Notes: generated from the letters alone by a model not told the origin. Shown: positions 16,801-25,486, numbered from the stretch's first letter. The stretch: DNA of 64,000 nucleotides from Merdicola sp963557785 (GCA_963557785.1 CAUWBF010000002.1:137342-201341), one strand, 5' to 3'. Program-made: numbers and translations.

Positions 16801-17220
16801 AATATAATAGAAGGAAATCTTAATAAAGAAGGAATAAAATATTATAAATTAACAGGAAAAACTAAAGTCGATGAAAGAGTGTCACTAGTAGAAGATTTCA
16901 ATAATAATGAAGATGTAAAAGTATTTTTGATTTCACTAAAAGCTGGTGGAACAGGATTAAATCTAATTGGAGCGGATATGGTAATACATTATGATCCTTG
17001 GTGGAATATGTCAGCAGAAAATCAAGCTACAGATAGAGCATATAGAATTGGTCAAAAGAATAATGTTCAAGTATATAAATTAATAACAAAGAATTCAATA
17101 GAGGAAAAAATATATAATTTGCAAGAAAAGAAATCAAAACTAATAGATAGTATGTTAAGTACAGAAACAACGTTTATTAATAAACTTTCAAAAGAGGATA
17201 TTATGAATTTGTTTAATTAA
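13900..17220 (+). CDS. SNF2-family helicase with SWIM zinc finger
   Basis: An 1106-residue protein. An N-terminal SWIM finger (CTCPDNNKNYCTCAH, about residues 74-88) is followed by the bacterial SNF2-associated region (about 130-600). The helicase core spans about 640-1100. Visible core motifs: motif I DDMGLGKT near 664, DEAQ box near 768, SAT-like LTGTPIEN near 796, and motifs V/VI at LKAGGTGLNLI and QATDRAYRIGQ. Such proteins are double-strand DNA translocases that remodel protein-DNA complexes; some aid RNA polymerase recycling. The cellular role of this clostridial group is not established. It is followed by trmFO after 18 bases, probably in one transcript. Confidence 0.93.
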   Translation: MFVSDEIVNELYEGAGETRYKKADNLHKNSKVKITKVIYENKNNFDLHGVVTDNETTYDTYINVKSGEIENLECTCPDNNKNYCTCAHILATMLEFVNNSVYEELYAGAARLEKKSENVRKNVDYRSFKQILNTFYNDEIEIEAKNDDIVKGNHKIKIYPKIIFDKFYKEIKIEFKLGEEKLYKIKSLPEFYEKFLNKEKGKYGSKLEFVHTKENFDESSQELLDFILKHAEIIKYVNSSGNAGYRYYGKVLSDNCIILSNTAMDEFFAMVQGRIIEFQEDGEVKEVEFIEEAPDIKFNLEQINMDEFILEPTIESFDYSILEGKEYIYILLENKLYKTDKEYKNTVLKLLDVFKKNFTREIKFSKKELPDFFSLVVPKLNNSIIIKEIDSEITEKYIPKELNVKIYLDYDKNNYIVAETKFAYGDIEFNPLNVEKIPNVARNIVQETNALNMFRKTGFLLDTSNLRFILVNDDAIYNFLANEIELYMQKFEVLVTDNFKTKEIRQPKLGNIGVKVENNLLNIDLTGLDFDRNELKEILNKYNIRKKYHRLKDGSFIDLEKSEDIKFLSSLEAGMDVDYKDLESGKIKVPMYRTLYLNKLLENINGVEIQKNQEYKELVNNISSKQEYEDVKIPEGLKCKLRYYQKTGYKWLKILEQYKLGGILADDMGLGKTVQVLALLLDYKENENHPLPSIVITPSSLALNWKSEIEKFTDGMKVLVMGGTLEDRRKKIDNINNYDLIITSYDLLKRDIEYYEEKNYIFKYQIADEAQYIKNSNTQNAKALKSINAQIKFALTGTPIENSLAELWSIFDYIMPGYLFTYKKFKQLYEIPIIKDNDQNMINKLKMMIEPFVLRRVKKEVLKELPEKSVTILNSEMEGEQLKIYMSYLAQARNEAIQEINNNGIEKSQIKILALLTRLRQICCHPSLFIENYTGESSKLNQCIEIVKDAVKGGHKILIFSGYTSMFNIIEGNLNKEGIKYYKLTGKTKVDERVSLVEDFNNNEDVKVFLISLKAGGTGLNLIGADMVIHYDPWWNMSAENQATDRAYRIGQKNNVQVYKLITKNSIEEKIYNLQEKKSKLIDSMLSTETTFINKLSKEDIMNLFN

Positions 17221-17238
17221 TATTGAAGGGAATAAAAA

Positions 17239-18537
17239 ATGAAAGATTATATAACAATTATTGGTGGTGGGTTAGCTGGAACGGAGGCTGCCTACCAAGT
17301 TGCTAAAAGAGGAATTAAAGTAAAATTATATGAAATGAAACCTATAAAATTTTCACCTGCACATACTAATGAAAATTTGGCAGAAATAGTTTGTAGCAAT
17401 TCGTTTAAATCTAATCTGCATACTAGTGCATGTGGACTGCTAAAAGAAGAATTAAGAAAAATGGATTCATTATTATTAAAAGTTGCAGAAGAAACAAAGG
17501 TGCCAGCTGGGCAAGCTTTAGCTGTAGATAGAGAATTATTTGCAAAAAGAGTAACTGAAGAGATAAAAAACAATCCAAATATCGAAGTTATAAATAAAGA
17601 GATAACAGATTTAGAAGAATTTCAGGATGAAATAATTATTATTGCAACAGGGCCATTAACTTCAGATGCATTTGCAGAATACATAGGTAAATTAACAGGA
17701 ATAGATAAAATGTATTTTTATGATGCAGCAGCTCCAATAGTAACTAAGGATAGCATAAATTTCGATATAGCATTTTGGGGAGATAGATACGGAAAAGGTG
17801 ACTCAAATTATATTAATTTACCAATGGATAAAGAGGAATATAAAATATTTTATAATGAATTAGTAAATGCAGAAGTAGTGGAATTACATCAATTTGAAAA
17901 GAAAGAAATTTTTGAAGGATGTATGCCAGTTGAAGTTATGGCCAAAAGAGGAGAAGATACTTTAAGATTTGGACCATTAAAACCAGTAGGATTTACAGAT
18001 CCGAGAACAGGAAAAAGGCCATATGCAATAGTACAATTAAGACAAGATGATGAAAATGGATCTATATTTAATTTAGTGGGATTTCAAACAAATTTAAAAT
18101 TTGGAGAGCAAAAAAGAGTATTTAGATTGATACCAGGTTTAGAAAATGCTGAATTTGTAAAATATGGAGTAATGCATAGAAATACGTATATAAATTCTAC
18201 TAAACTATTAGATAATACTTATTGTTTAAAACAAAACAATAATATATTTTTTGCCGGACAGATAACAGGAGTAGAAGGATATATAGAATCTATTATGTCT
18301 GGATTAATAGCAGGAATAAATGCAGTAAACAAACTATTAGATAAACCTAAATTTATATTATCTGAAGAAACAATGAGTGGAGCAATAACAAAATATATAT
18401 CTACGAGTAATGAAAAATTTCAACCTATGAATGCTAATTTTGGAATACTTCCACAGCTTGACGAAAAAATAAAAGATAAAAAAATAAAATATGGAAAATT
18501 AGCAGATAGAGCTTTAGAAAAATTAAATTGCATATAA
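17239..18537 (+). CDS. trmFO: Folate-dependent tRNA (uracil-54-C5)-methyltransferase
   Basis: A 432-residue flavoprotein, full length for the family. It makes ribothymidine at position 54 of tRNA using methylenetetrahydrofolate and FADH2. The N-terminal FAD fold is IIGGGLAGTEAAYQ, with the family stretch ICSNSFKSN (here IVCSNSFKSNLHTSACGLLKEE split over two lines of sequence), the catalytic-region CMPVE and the C-terminal GVEGYIESIMSG. A GAAGGGAA Shine-Dalgarno precedes the ATG. It follows the SNF2 gene closely and ends at a terminator. Confidence 0.96.
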   Translation: MKDYITIIGGGLAGTEAAYQVAKRGIKVKLYEMKPIKFSPAHTNENLAEIVCSNSFKSNLHTSACGLLKEELRKMDSLLLKVAEETKVPAGQALAVDRELFAKRVTEEIKNNPNIEVINKEITDLEEFQDEIIIIATGPLTSDAFAEYIGKLTGIDKMYFYDAAAPIVTKDSINFDIAFWGDRYGKGDSNYINLPMDKEEYKIFYNELVNAEVVELHQFEKKEIFEGCMPVEVMAKRGEDTLRFGPLKPVGFTDPRTGKRPYAIVQLRQDDENGSIFNLVGFQTNLKFGEQKRVFRLIPGLENAEFVKYGVMHRNTYINSTKLLDNTYCLKQNNNIFFAGQITGVEGYIESIMSGLIAGINAVNKLLDKPKFILSEETMSGAITKYISTSNEKFQPMNANFGILPQLDEKIKDKKIKYGKLADRALEKLNCI

Positions 18538-18551
18538 TGATATTTAATAAT

Positions 18552-18579
18552 AAAACGCAAAAATCTTTTTTTGCGTTTT
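18552..18579 (+). terminator. Terminator of trmFO
   Basis: AAAACGCAAAAA (18552-18563) pairs with TTTTTGCGTTTT (18568-18579); A- and T-rich on both sides, so it could act in both directions. Confidence 0.85.
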
Positions 18580-18582
18580 ATA

Positions 18583-18611
18583 TTGATTTATTAGGAAAAA
18601 TATAGTAAAAT
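18583..18611 (+). promoter_or_regulatory. Promoter of the coiled-coil two-gene module
   Basis: TTGATT (18583-18588), 17-base spacer, TAAAAT (18606-18611). Confidence 0.55.
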
Positions 18612-18657
18612 AGAATTAGTAATTTTAGGTTTACAAAAGTTAACATAAGAAAAAAGA

Positions 18658-18696
18658 GAGGAGGATATCTTATTTTTAAGATATATAACTAATATG
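18658..18696 (+). promoter_or_regulatory. Hairpin-bridged ribosome binding site, gene 1
   Basis: Shine-Dalgarno GAGGAGG (18658-18664) is followed directly by a perfect 8-base hairpin, ATATCTTA (18665-18672), loop TTTT, TAAGATAT (18677-18684). Nine bases then lead to ATG at 18694. The linear distance of 29 bases is too long for initiation; folding the hairpin leaves the normal nine. Confidence 0.75.
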
Positions 18697-18891
18697 AATG
18701 AAAATATAAAAGAACTAATGAAAACAAAAGAGGAAATATTAAAACAATTAGAGGAAATAAATAAAAATATAACACAAGAAGATTTAAAAAATGCATCTGT
18801 AGAAGAGTTAGCAGAATATACAAAATTAACATTGGAAATACAAAAAAAATTAGCAGTTATAGAAGCTATAGAAAAATCAAATAATATGTAA
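18694..18891 (+). CDS. Small helical protein, first gene of a coiled-coil module
   Basis: A 65-residue, highly charged protein predicted to be almost all helix: heptad-like runs such as LKQLEEINKNI and LEIQKKLAVIEAIEK, with a break near ASVEELAEY. There is no signal peptide, membrane segment or recognised domain. It is followed 50 bases later by a large coiled-coil gene. A similar pair (28676 and 28830) occurs 10 kb downstream, so the small protein may be a dedicated partner of the large one. Its ribosome site has an intervening hairpin. The function is unknown. Confidence 0.7.
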   Translation: MNENIKELMKTKEEILKQLEEINKNITQEDLKNASVEELAEYTKLTLEIQKKLAVIEAIEKSNNM

Positions 18892-18902
18892 AAATGAAAG
18901 GT

Positions 18903-18944
18903 AGGTGGACCTATAATAGCTAGTCTATTATAGATTAATTTATG
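18903..18944 (+). promoter_or_regulatory. Hairpin-bridged ribosome binding site, gene 2
   Basis: Shine-Dalgarno AGGTGGA (18903-18909), one base, then a perfect 9-base hairpin CTATAATAG (18911-18919) with CTATTATAG (18925-18933). Eight bases then lead to ATG at 18942. The geometry is the same as for the preceding gene, with an unrelated stem sequence. Confidence 0.75.
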
Positions 18945-20396
18945 GATTTAAGAACAGGAAATGAACAATTAAGAAGGGTAAATGTAAGAATTGATTCATT
19001 AATAGAAGACATAAGAACAGAGTTATTAGCAAGAGATGATGTATCAAAAGAATTAAGTGATGGAAAAGTTCATTCTTTATTAAGATATATAGCTAATCCA
19101 TTAAAAAACATATCAATTGATGGAAATGAAATGATGTTAGATGATATGTTAGATTTATACGATTTAGTTATAGGCGAATTAGATCAAATTATTAAAGACA
19201 AAAAGTATTCTGATGAAAAAGCTTTAAGTAAATCAGAAATAGAAACTTTTGAAAAAGCAAGAGATATATTAAAAACTGATAAAGAAAATGGTATAGATGT
19301 AGTAGACCAAGTGTATACAGAAATTATACAAGAACATAGATCAGGAAAATTAGAAAAAACATATATTGGAAGAAAAATAGCAGAAAATAAAGAAATAGAT
19401 GAAATTAATCAAAAAATATATGCTTTAGGAACTGATATATCTCATTCATTAAGACCAACACTAGATTTAATAGATAAATTATCACCTGAATTTGATTTAT
19501 TTGTAGATGCTGAGAATGCTTTTATTAAGCTTGATAAAATAGATAAAAAATTAGCACAAATTGCTTCAGAAAGATCAAACCCAGATTTATCAGAAAAAGA
19601 AATAGAAGCTTTAGAAATAGCTGAAGAATCTTGGTTATCAACTAAAATTGATATTATTATAGATAGCAATCCAGAATTTAAAAAAGAGGAATATGCCCAA
19701 GAAGAAAATGAAAGTTTAGCAAGTTATGCAGAAAGATTACATACAGCACTTAGCGTACAAAGATTAAGTAATGAAGAATTATTAATACAAAAAATATCTA
19801 ATGTATATGGAGATAAGATAAATATTGCAGAATTTGATTCAGCCTCAAAAACATATATACTAAAAGAAGTTAATTTTAAAGATAGATATTTTGATAAAAC
19901 AGCAGAAGGTGAAAGACCAAGTAATGAAGAACTAAAGGATTTTGCAAGAAAAATAAGAGGAGATTTAGAAGAACTTCAAACAGCTGTTGATTCTAAAATA
20001 GATGAAAAAACAGAATTAGAATCTCAAAAAGCTGAACTTGAAGCAGAAATAGAAGAAGAAATCAAAACTTCTACATTATCAGTAGTACCTTATGTTGAAA
20101 GAAATGATGGAAAAGAATTATCAGCATTTGCAAAATGGGGACAAAGAATGGCATTTAGATTTAAAAATCCAGAAGTTATGTTTGTTGGTAAAAAAGGCGT
20201 AGAAGATGCTATGTGCAAGGCTAAAATAAAAAATGCTACAATAGAACTTGATAGAACAAGATTATTACAAGATGTAGAAAGAAAACAAAATAAATTCAAA
20301 GAAAAATATGCAGTCAAAACAAAAGTGAAATCTAACATATATAAAGCTTGGGATAAGAATAGAATTCCAAATTCAAGAGAAGATAGATCAAGATAA
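18942..20396 (+). CDS. Large cytoplasmic coiled-coil protein of unknown function
   Basis: A 484-residue acidic protein with no signal peptide or membrane segment. Residues about 1-120 are helical. A long acidic coiled coil (LEELQTAVDSKIDEKTELE and following, about 345-385) precedes a basic C-terminal region (about 400-484) ending EDRSR. I recognise no catalytic motif or named family. It is the second gene of a pair with the 65-residue protein. The protein at 28830 has a similar plan: small partner before it, acidic coiled coil, basic tail ending EDRSEK. A structural or scaffold role is a guess. The gene ends at a terminator. Confidence 0.7.
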   Translation: MDLRTGNEQLRRVNVRIDSLIEDIRTELLARDDVSKELSDGKVHSLLRYIANPLKNISIDGNEMMLDDMLDLYDLVIGELDQIIKDKKYSDEKALSKSEIETFEKARDILKTDKENGIDVVDQVYTEIIQEHRSGKLEKTYIGRKIAENKEIDEINQKIYALGTDISHSLRPTLDLIDKLSPEFDLFVDAENAFIKLDKIDKKLAQIASERSNPDLSEKEIEALEIAEESWLSTKIDIIIDSNPEFKKEEYAQEENESLASYAERLHTALSVQRLSNEELLIQKISNVYGDKINIAEFDSASKTYILKEVNFKDRYFDKTAEGERPSNEELKDFARKIRGDLEELQTAVDSKIDEKTELESQKAELEAEIEEEIKTSTLSVVPYVERNDGKELSAFAKWGQRMAFRFKNPEVMFVGKKGVEDAMCKAKIKNATIELDRTRLLQDVERKQNKFKEKYAVKTKVKSNIYKAWDKNRIPNSREDRSR

Positions 20397-20402
20397 TGAT
20401 GA

Positions 20403-20431
20403 AAACCACCTTATAAAAGGTGGTTTCTTTA
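20403..20431 (+). terminator. Terminator of the coiled-coil module
   Basis: AAACCACC and GGTGGTTT form a stem with a loop of about eight bases, followed by TCTTTATT. Confidence 0.8.
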
Positions 20432-20451
20432 TTACTAAGAGGCTACATAAT

Positions 20452-20480
20452 TTGATTTTGGTCATAATATATGGTATAAT
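20452..20480 (+). promoter_or_regulatory. Promoter of the small membrane protein gene
   Basis: TTGATT (20452-20457), 17-base spacer, TATAAT (20475-20480), with an extended TGG before the -10. The start region TGGTATAATAA is shared with the small membrane gene at 35402. Confidence 0.65.
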
Positions 20481-20558
20481 AATAAGTGATAACCTTAAAT
20501 TGGTTACAAGTTTTAAGAACTCATAACAAACAAAAAATATAAACAGGAGGTAAATGTT

Positions 20559-20804
20559 ATGCGAGTTATTAAAAATGTATTTCGGTCAAGGATCACGTGG
20601 TTCATTATTGGAATCTTAGTTGGGGTATTGGTAATTCCTCATATCCCGGCGGGTAGTGTAGGCAATGTACTTAAGTTTGTCTGGTCTCAGAAATGGGGCG
20701 TGCTTATCGGAGTTGGTGTAATTATTCTTATATCAAGAGTCAAAAGAGGTTTTGGCTTCAAGATAGTAAGAACTAATCACCACGATGAAGAGCCAAGAAG
20801 ATAA
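20559..20804 (+). CDS. Small two-helix membrane protein
   Basis: An 81-residue protein with two membrane segments (about residues 12-28 and 44-60) and a basic, histidine-containing tail (HHDEEPRR). A strong CAGGAGG Shine-Dalgarno precedes it. It is clearly richer in G+C than its neighbours and uses codons such as CGG, GGC, GCG and CTT that are rare around it, which suggests separate origin or different selection. I recognise no family. It stands alone between its own promoter and terminator, just before the str operon. Confidence 0.7.
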   Translation: MRVIKNVFRSRITWFIIGILVGVLVIPHIPAGSVGNVLKFVWSQKWGVLIGVGVIILISRVKRGFGFKIVRTNHHDEEPRR

Positions 20805-20831
20805 CAAAGTAGATAGCCAATAAGTAAGACC

Positions 20832-20861
20832 AAAGGAGCTGATTTATCAGCTCCTTTTTGC
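20832..20861 (+). terminator. Terminator of the small membrane protein gene
   Basis: AAAGGAGCTGA (20832-20842), loop TTTA, TCAGCTCCTTT (20847-20857) and T tail. Confidence 0.92.
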
Positions 20862-20917
20862 TGTATTTTTAATAAAATTTTGACAGAAAAAAATACCAAC
20901 AAATTACTTAGAAATCA

Positions 20918-20946
20918 TTGACTTATAAGGGAAACAGTGATAAAAT
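20918..20946 (+). promoter_or_regulatory. Promoter of the str operon
   Basis: TTGACT (20918-20923), 17-base spacer, TAAAAT (20941-20946), about 75 bases before rpsL. Confidence 0.7.
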
Positions 20947-21022
20947 ATTAACGTTAGTGATGTAAATTGACGATATTATGCCAATACATCAATTTTAATT
21001 TATTATAGGAGGTGAAATTTAA

Positions 21023-21436
21023 GTGCCAACGATCAATCAATTAGTAAGAAAAGGAAGAAACACAGCAGTAACAAAATCAACTGCTCCAGCTCTACAACAT
21101 GGTTATAACTCTAAGAAAAATAGAGTTACAAACAATAGAGCACCTCAAAAAAGAGGAGTTTGTACAGTTGTAAAAACTGTTACACCAAAGAAACCTAACT
21201 CAGCTTTAAGAAAAGTTGCAAGGGTTAGACTTTCAAATGGTTATGAAGTAACTTCATACATTCCAGGTATAGGACACAACTTACAAGAACACAGTGTTGT
21301 TTTAATAAGAGGAGGAAGGGTAAAAGATCTTCCAGGTGTTAGATACCACATAATAAGAGGAACATTAGATACAGCAGGCGTTAAAGATAGAATGCAAGCT
21401 AGATCTAAATATGGAGCAAAAAGACCAAAAAAATAA
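21023..21436 (+). CDS. rpsL: Ribosomal protein S12
   Basis: A 137-residue S12 of the 30S decoding centre. The diagnostic stretch KKPNSALRKVARVRL and the LxEHSVVLIRGG motif are intact. The residues at the usual streptomycin-resistance positions (TPKKPNS and GRVKDLPGV) look wild type. The start is GTG behind GGAGGTGAAA. First gene of rpsL-rpsG-fusA-tuf. A short perfect A/T palindrome follows the stop. Confidence 0.98.
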   Translation: MPTINQLVRKGRNTAVTKSTAPALQHGYNSKKNRVTNNRAPQKRGVCTVVKTVTPKKPNSALRKVARVRLSNGYEVTSYIPGIGHNLQEHSVVLIRGGRVKDLPGVRYHIIRGTLDTAGVKDRMQARSKYGAKRPKK

Positions 21437-21584
21437 AATTTAATTATTAAATTTTTAGTGCTAATAATTGCTAATTTTAAGGTACTTAAATTTAGAATAA
21501 ATTATAGCACTATACGGAAAAGTTTATACTTTTCAGAGTACCTAGATACAAATAGTATCAAATATTAATAAGGAGGGAAGAATA

Positions 21585-22055
21585 GTGCCAAGAAAAGGAT
21601 ATGTAGCAAAAAGAGACGTTTTACCAGATCCAATATACAATAGTAAAATAGTTACTAAATTAGTAAATAATATAATGATCGATGGTAAAAAATCAGTAGC
21701 TCAAAAAATAGTATACGATGCATTTGATATCGTAAAAGAAAAAGAGCAAAAAGATCCATTAGAAGTTTTTGAAGCAGCACTTAACAATATAATGCCAGTT
21801 CTTGAAGTTAAAGCAAGAAGAGTAGGTGGAGCAACATACCAAGTTCCATTAGAAATAAGACCAGAAAGAAGACAAACTTTAGGATTAAGATGGCTAGTTA
21901 ATTATGCTAGAAACAGACATGAAAAAACAATGGCTGAAAAATTAGCTGCTGAAATTATAGATGCTATCAACGGAAACGGTGGAGCATTCAAGAAGAAAGA
22001 AGATACACATAGAATGGCAGAAGCAAATAAAGCATTTGCTCATTACAAATGGTAA
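21585..22055 (+). CDS. rpsG: Ribosomal protein S7
   Basis: A 156-residue S7 that nucleates assembly of the 30S head. Family residues PRKGxxxKR, GGATYQVP and RWLVNYAR are present and the length is standard. The start is GTG behind AAGGAGGG. The 148 bases after rpsL contain a weak hairpin (AAAAGT and ACTTTT near 21520-21537), possibly an S7 control site; I cannot show this. Confidence 0.98.
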   Translation: MPRKGYVAKRDVLPDPIYNSKIVTKLVNNIMIDGKKSVAQKIVYDAFDIVKEKEQKDPLEVFEAALNNIMPVLEVKARRVGGATYQVPLEIRPERRQTLGLRWLVNYARNRHEKTMAEKLAAEIIDAINGNGGAFKKKEDTHRMAEANKAFAHYKW

Positions 22056-22081
22056 TAAAACGAAAGGGGGAAAATATATAA

Positions 22082-24166
22082 ATGGCAGGAAGACAATACC
22101 CACTAGAAAGAACTAGAAATATAGGAATTATGGCTCACATTGATGCCGGTAAAACAACAACAACTGAAAGAATATTATTTTATACAGGAAAAACACATAA
22201 AATAGGAGAAGTTCACGAAGGTGCTGCAACAATGGACTGGATGGAACAAGAACAAGAAAGAGGTATTACAATTACTTCAGCTGCTACAACATGTTTTTGG
22301 AAGGATAATAGAATAAATATTATTGATACACCAGGACACGTTGACTTTACAGTCGAAGTTCAAAGATCTTTAAGAGTTCTTGACGGAGCAGTTACAGTAC
22401 TTGCTGCAAAAGGTGGAGTTCAACCACAAACAGAAACTGTATGGAGACAAGCAGATAAATATTCAGTACCAAGAATGGTATATGTAAATAAAATGGATAT
22501 TACAGGAGCTAACTTTATGCTTTGTGTAGATCAATTAAAAAATAGATTAAAAGCAAATGCAGTTCCAATCCAATTACCAATAGGTGCAGAAGATCAATTC
22601 AAAGGTATAGTTGATTTAATAAAAATGAGAGCCTTTATCCATAAAGATGATTTAGGAAAAGAAATTGAAGAAACAGAAATACCTGCAGATATGGTTGCAC
22701 AAGCAGAAGAATTTAGATCAGCTATGATAGAAGCAGTTGCAGATCAAGATGAAGAATTAATGATGAAATATTTAGAAGGTGAAGAACTAACAGAAGAAGA
22801 AATCAAAAAAGGTTTACGTGCAGGAACAATAGATAATAAAATAGTTCCAGTTGTATGTGGTTCTTCATATAAAAACAAAGGTGTTCAAGAATTATTAAAT
22901 GCAATTGTTGATTATATGCCATCACCACTAGATATTCCACATATTAAAGGTGAAACATTAGATGGAGAAGAAACAGAAGCTAAAACATCTGATTCAGAAC
23001 CATTTGCTGCTTTAGCATTTAAAATTGCAACAGACCCATTCGTTGGAAAATTATGCTTCTTTAGAGTTTACTCAGGAGTATTAGAATCTGGATCAACAGT
23101 TTTAAATTCAAGCAAAGATAAAAAAGAAAGAGTTGGAAGAATTCTTCAAATGCATGCAAATCACAGAGAAGATATAGATAAAGTATATGCTGGTGATATT
23201 GCTGCAGCAGTAGGATTAAAAGATGTTACAACAGGAAACACATTATGCGATCCTGAACATCCAATAATTCTAGAATCAATGGAATTCCCAGAACCAGTTA
23301 TTGATATAGCTATTGAGCCAAAAGATAAAGCAGCTCAAGAAAAAATGGGTATAGCTTTAGCAAAATTAGCTGAAGAAGATCCAACATTTAAAGCTTATAC
23401 AAACCAAGAAACTGGACAAACAATTATAGCAGGTATGGGTGAATTACACCTAGATATAATTATAGACAGATTAAAAAGAGAGTTTAAAGTAGAATGTAAT
23501 GTAGGTAAACCACAAGTTGCTTACAAAGAAACAATCAGAAATAAAGTTAAAGTTCAAGGTAAATTCATTCGTCAATCTGGTGGTAAAGGACAATATGGTG
23601 ATGTTTGGTTTGAAATGGAACCATTAGAGCCAGGAAAAGGAATTGAATTTGAAAGTAAAATCGTTGGTGGTGCTGTTCCTAAGGAATACATTAAACCAAT
23701 TGAACAAGGTATGAGAGAAGCTGCTGAATCAGGAATTTTAGCAGGATACCCAGTTATAGACTTCAAAGTAGCCTTAGTTGATGGATCTTACCATGAAGTT
23801 GACTCTTCAGAAATGGCATTCAAGATAGCTGCTTCTATGGCATTCAAAGAAGGATGTAAACAAGCCAAATCAGTTATACTAGAGCCAATTATGAAAGTTG
23901 AAATAACAGTTCCAGAAGAATACATGGGAGATGTTATAGGAGATGTAAACTCTCGTCGTGGAAGAATGGAAGGAATGGATGGAGTAGACGGAATGCAAGA
24001 AATTCATGCGTTTATACCATTATCAGAAATGTTTGGATATGCAACAGACTTACGTTCTAAAACACAAGGTAGAGGAAGCTATGTAATGGAACCATCTCAC
24101 TATGAAGAAGTTCCAAAATCAGTATTAGAACAAATAATAGCTTCAAGAGCTAAAAAATCAGAATAA
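22082..24166 (+). CDS. fusA: Elongation factor G
   Basis: A 694-residue translocation GTPase. The G1 loop AHIDAGKTTTTE, switch I RGITITSAA, G3 DTPGHVDF and G4 NKMD are intact. The C-terminal domains have the expected SRRGRMEGMD and the MFGYATDLRS stretch. It follows rpsG in the normal str order with a GAAAGGGGG Shine-Dalgarno. Confidence 0.98.
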   Translation: MAGRQYPLERTRNIGIMAHIDAGKTTTTERILFYTGKTHKIGEVHEGAATMDWMEQEQERGITITSAATTCFWKDNRINIIDTPGHVDFTVEVQRSLRVLDGAVTVLAAKGGVQPQTETVWRQADKYSVPRMVYVNKMDITGANFMLCVDQLKNRLKANAVPIQLPIGAEDQFKGIVDLIKMRAFIHKDDLGKEIEETEIPADMVAQAEEFRSAMIEAVADQDEELMMKYLEGEELTEEEIKKGLRAGTIDNKIVPVVCGSSYKNKGVQELLNAIVDYMPSPLDIPHIKGETLDGEETEAKTSDSEPFAALAFKIATDPFVGKLCFFRVYSGVLESGSTVLNSSKDKKERVGRILQMHANHREDIDKVYAGDIAAAVGLKDVTTGNTLCDPEHPIILESMEFPEPVIDIAIEPKDKAAQEKMGIALAKLAEEDPTFKAYTNQETGQTIIAGMGELHLDIIIDRLKREFKVECNVGKPQVAYKETIRNKVKVQGKFIRQSGGKGQYGDVWFEMEPLEPGKGIEFESKIVGGAVPKEYIKPIEQGMREAAESGILAGYPVIDFKVALVDGSYHEVDSSEMAFKIAASMAFKEGCKQAKSVILEPIMKVEITVPEEYMGDVIGDVNSRRGRMEGMDGVDGMQEIHAFIPLSEMFGYATDLRSKTQGRGSYVMEPSHYEEVPKSVLEQIIASRAKKSE

Positions 24167-24177
24167 TATAAAAACAC

Positions 24178-24206
24178 TTGCATTTTTTATATAAATGTTA
24201 TAGAAT
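24178..24206 (+). promoter_or_regulatory. Internal promoter of tuf
   Basis: TTGCAT (24178-24183), 17-base spacer, TAGAAT (24201-24206), between fusA and tuf. Confidence 0.6.
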
Positions 24207-24270
24207 ACGAGTGAATAAAATGCGTCATAAAATTTTTAAATATTTAAATATATAAGGAGGAATTTTTAAA

Positions 24271-25473
24271 ATGGCTAAAGCAAAATTTGAAAGAACAAAA
24301 CCACACGTTAACATTGGTACAATCGGACACGTTGACCATGGTAAAACAACAACAACAGCAGCTATTACAAAATATTTATCATTATTAGGAAGAGCACAAT
24401 TTGAAGCTTATGATCAAATTGATGGTGCTCCAGAAGAAAAAGCAAGAGGAATCACAATTAACACAGCTCACGTAGAATACGAAACAGAAAATAGACACTA
24501 TGCACACGTTGACTGCCCAGGACACGCTGACTATGTAAAGAACATGATTACAGGTGCTGCTCAAATGGATGGTGCTATATTAGTTGTTTCTGCAGCTGAT
24601 GGACCAATGCCTCAAACTAGAGAGCATATATTACTTGCTAGACAAGTTGGAGTTAAATATATCGTTGTTTACTTAAATAAATGCGATATGGTTGATGACC
24701 CAGAATTATTAGAATTAGTTGAAATGGAAGTTAGAGACTTATTATCAAGCTATGATTTCCCAGGAGACGAAATTCCAATCATAAAAGGATCTTCATTACA
24801 AGTACTTGAAAGTACATCTACAGATCCTAACGATCCTGTATATCAACCAATGAAAGAATTAATGGATGCTGTTGATAGCTATATACCAACACCAGAAAGA
24901 CCAATCGATCAACCATTCTTAATGCCAGTTGAAGACGTATTCTCTATCACAGGTAGAGGAACAGTTGCAACAGGTAGAGTAGAAAGAGGAGTTGTTAAAC
25001 TTTCTGACGAAGTTGAAATCATCGGATTAACAGATGAAAGAAAGAAAACTGTTGTTACAGGTGTTGAAATGTTCAGAAAATTATTAGATCAAGCTGAAGC
25101 TGGAGATAATATAGGAGTTCTTTTAAGAGGAATCCAAAGAAATGAAATAGAAAGAGGACAAGTTCTTGCTAAACCAGGAACAATCAATCCTCACACAAAA
25201 TTCACATCACAAGTATATGTATTAACTAAAGAAGAAGGTGGAAGACATACACCATTCTTCAATGGATACAGACCACAATTCTACTTCAGAACAACAGACG
25301 TTACAGGTGTTATTGAATTACCTGCTGGAACAGAAATGGTTATGCCTGGAGATAACATCGATATGACTATCGAATTAATTACTCCAATAGCTATAGAAAA
25401 AGGACTAAGATTCGCTATCCGTGAAGGTGGTAGAACAGTTGGTTCAGGAGTTGTAGCTGAAATAATAAAATAA
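24271..25473 (+). CDS. tuf: Elongation factor Tu
   Basis: A 400-residue GTPase that delivers aminoacyl-tRNA. GHVDHGKTT, RGITINTAHVEY, DCPGHADY and NKCD are intact, and the domain 2/3 barrels are complete. The Shine-Dalgarno is AAGGAGG. The gene is more codon-biased than its neighbours, as expected of a highly expressed gene. It ends at a strong terminator. Confidence 0.98.
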   Translation: MAKAKFERTKPHVNIGTIGHVDHGKTTTTAAITKYLSLLGRAQFEAYDQIDGAPEEKARGITINTAHVEYETENRHYAHVDCPGHADYVKNMITGAAQMDGAILVVSAADGPMPQTREHILLARQVGVKYIVVYLNKCDMVDDPELLELVEMEVRDLLSSYDFPGDEIPIIKGSSLQVLESTSTDPNDPVYQPMKELMDAVDSYIPTPERPIDQPFLMPVEDVFSITGRGTVATGRVERGVVKLSDEVEIIGLTDERKKTVVTGVEMFRKLLDQAEAGDNIGVLLRGIQRNEIERGQVLAKPGTINPHTKFTSQVYVLTKEEGGRHTPFFNGYRPQFYFRTTDVTGVIELPAGTEMVMPGDNIDMTIELITPIAIEKGLRFAIREGGRTVGSGVVAEIIK

Positions 25474-25486
25474 TTTTATAAATATT

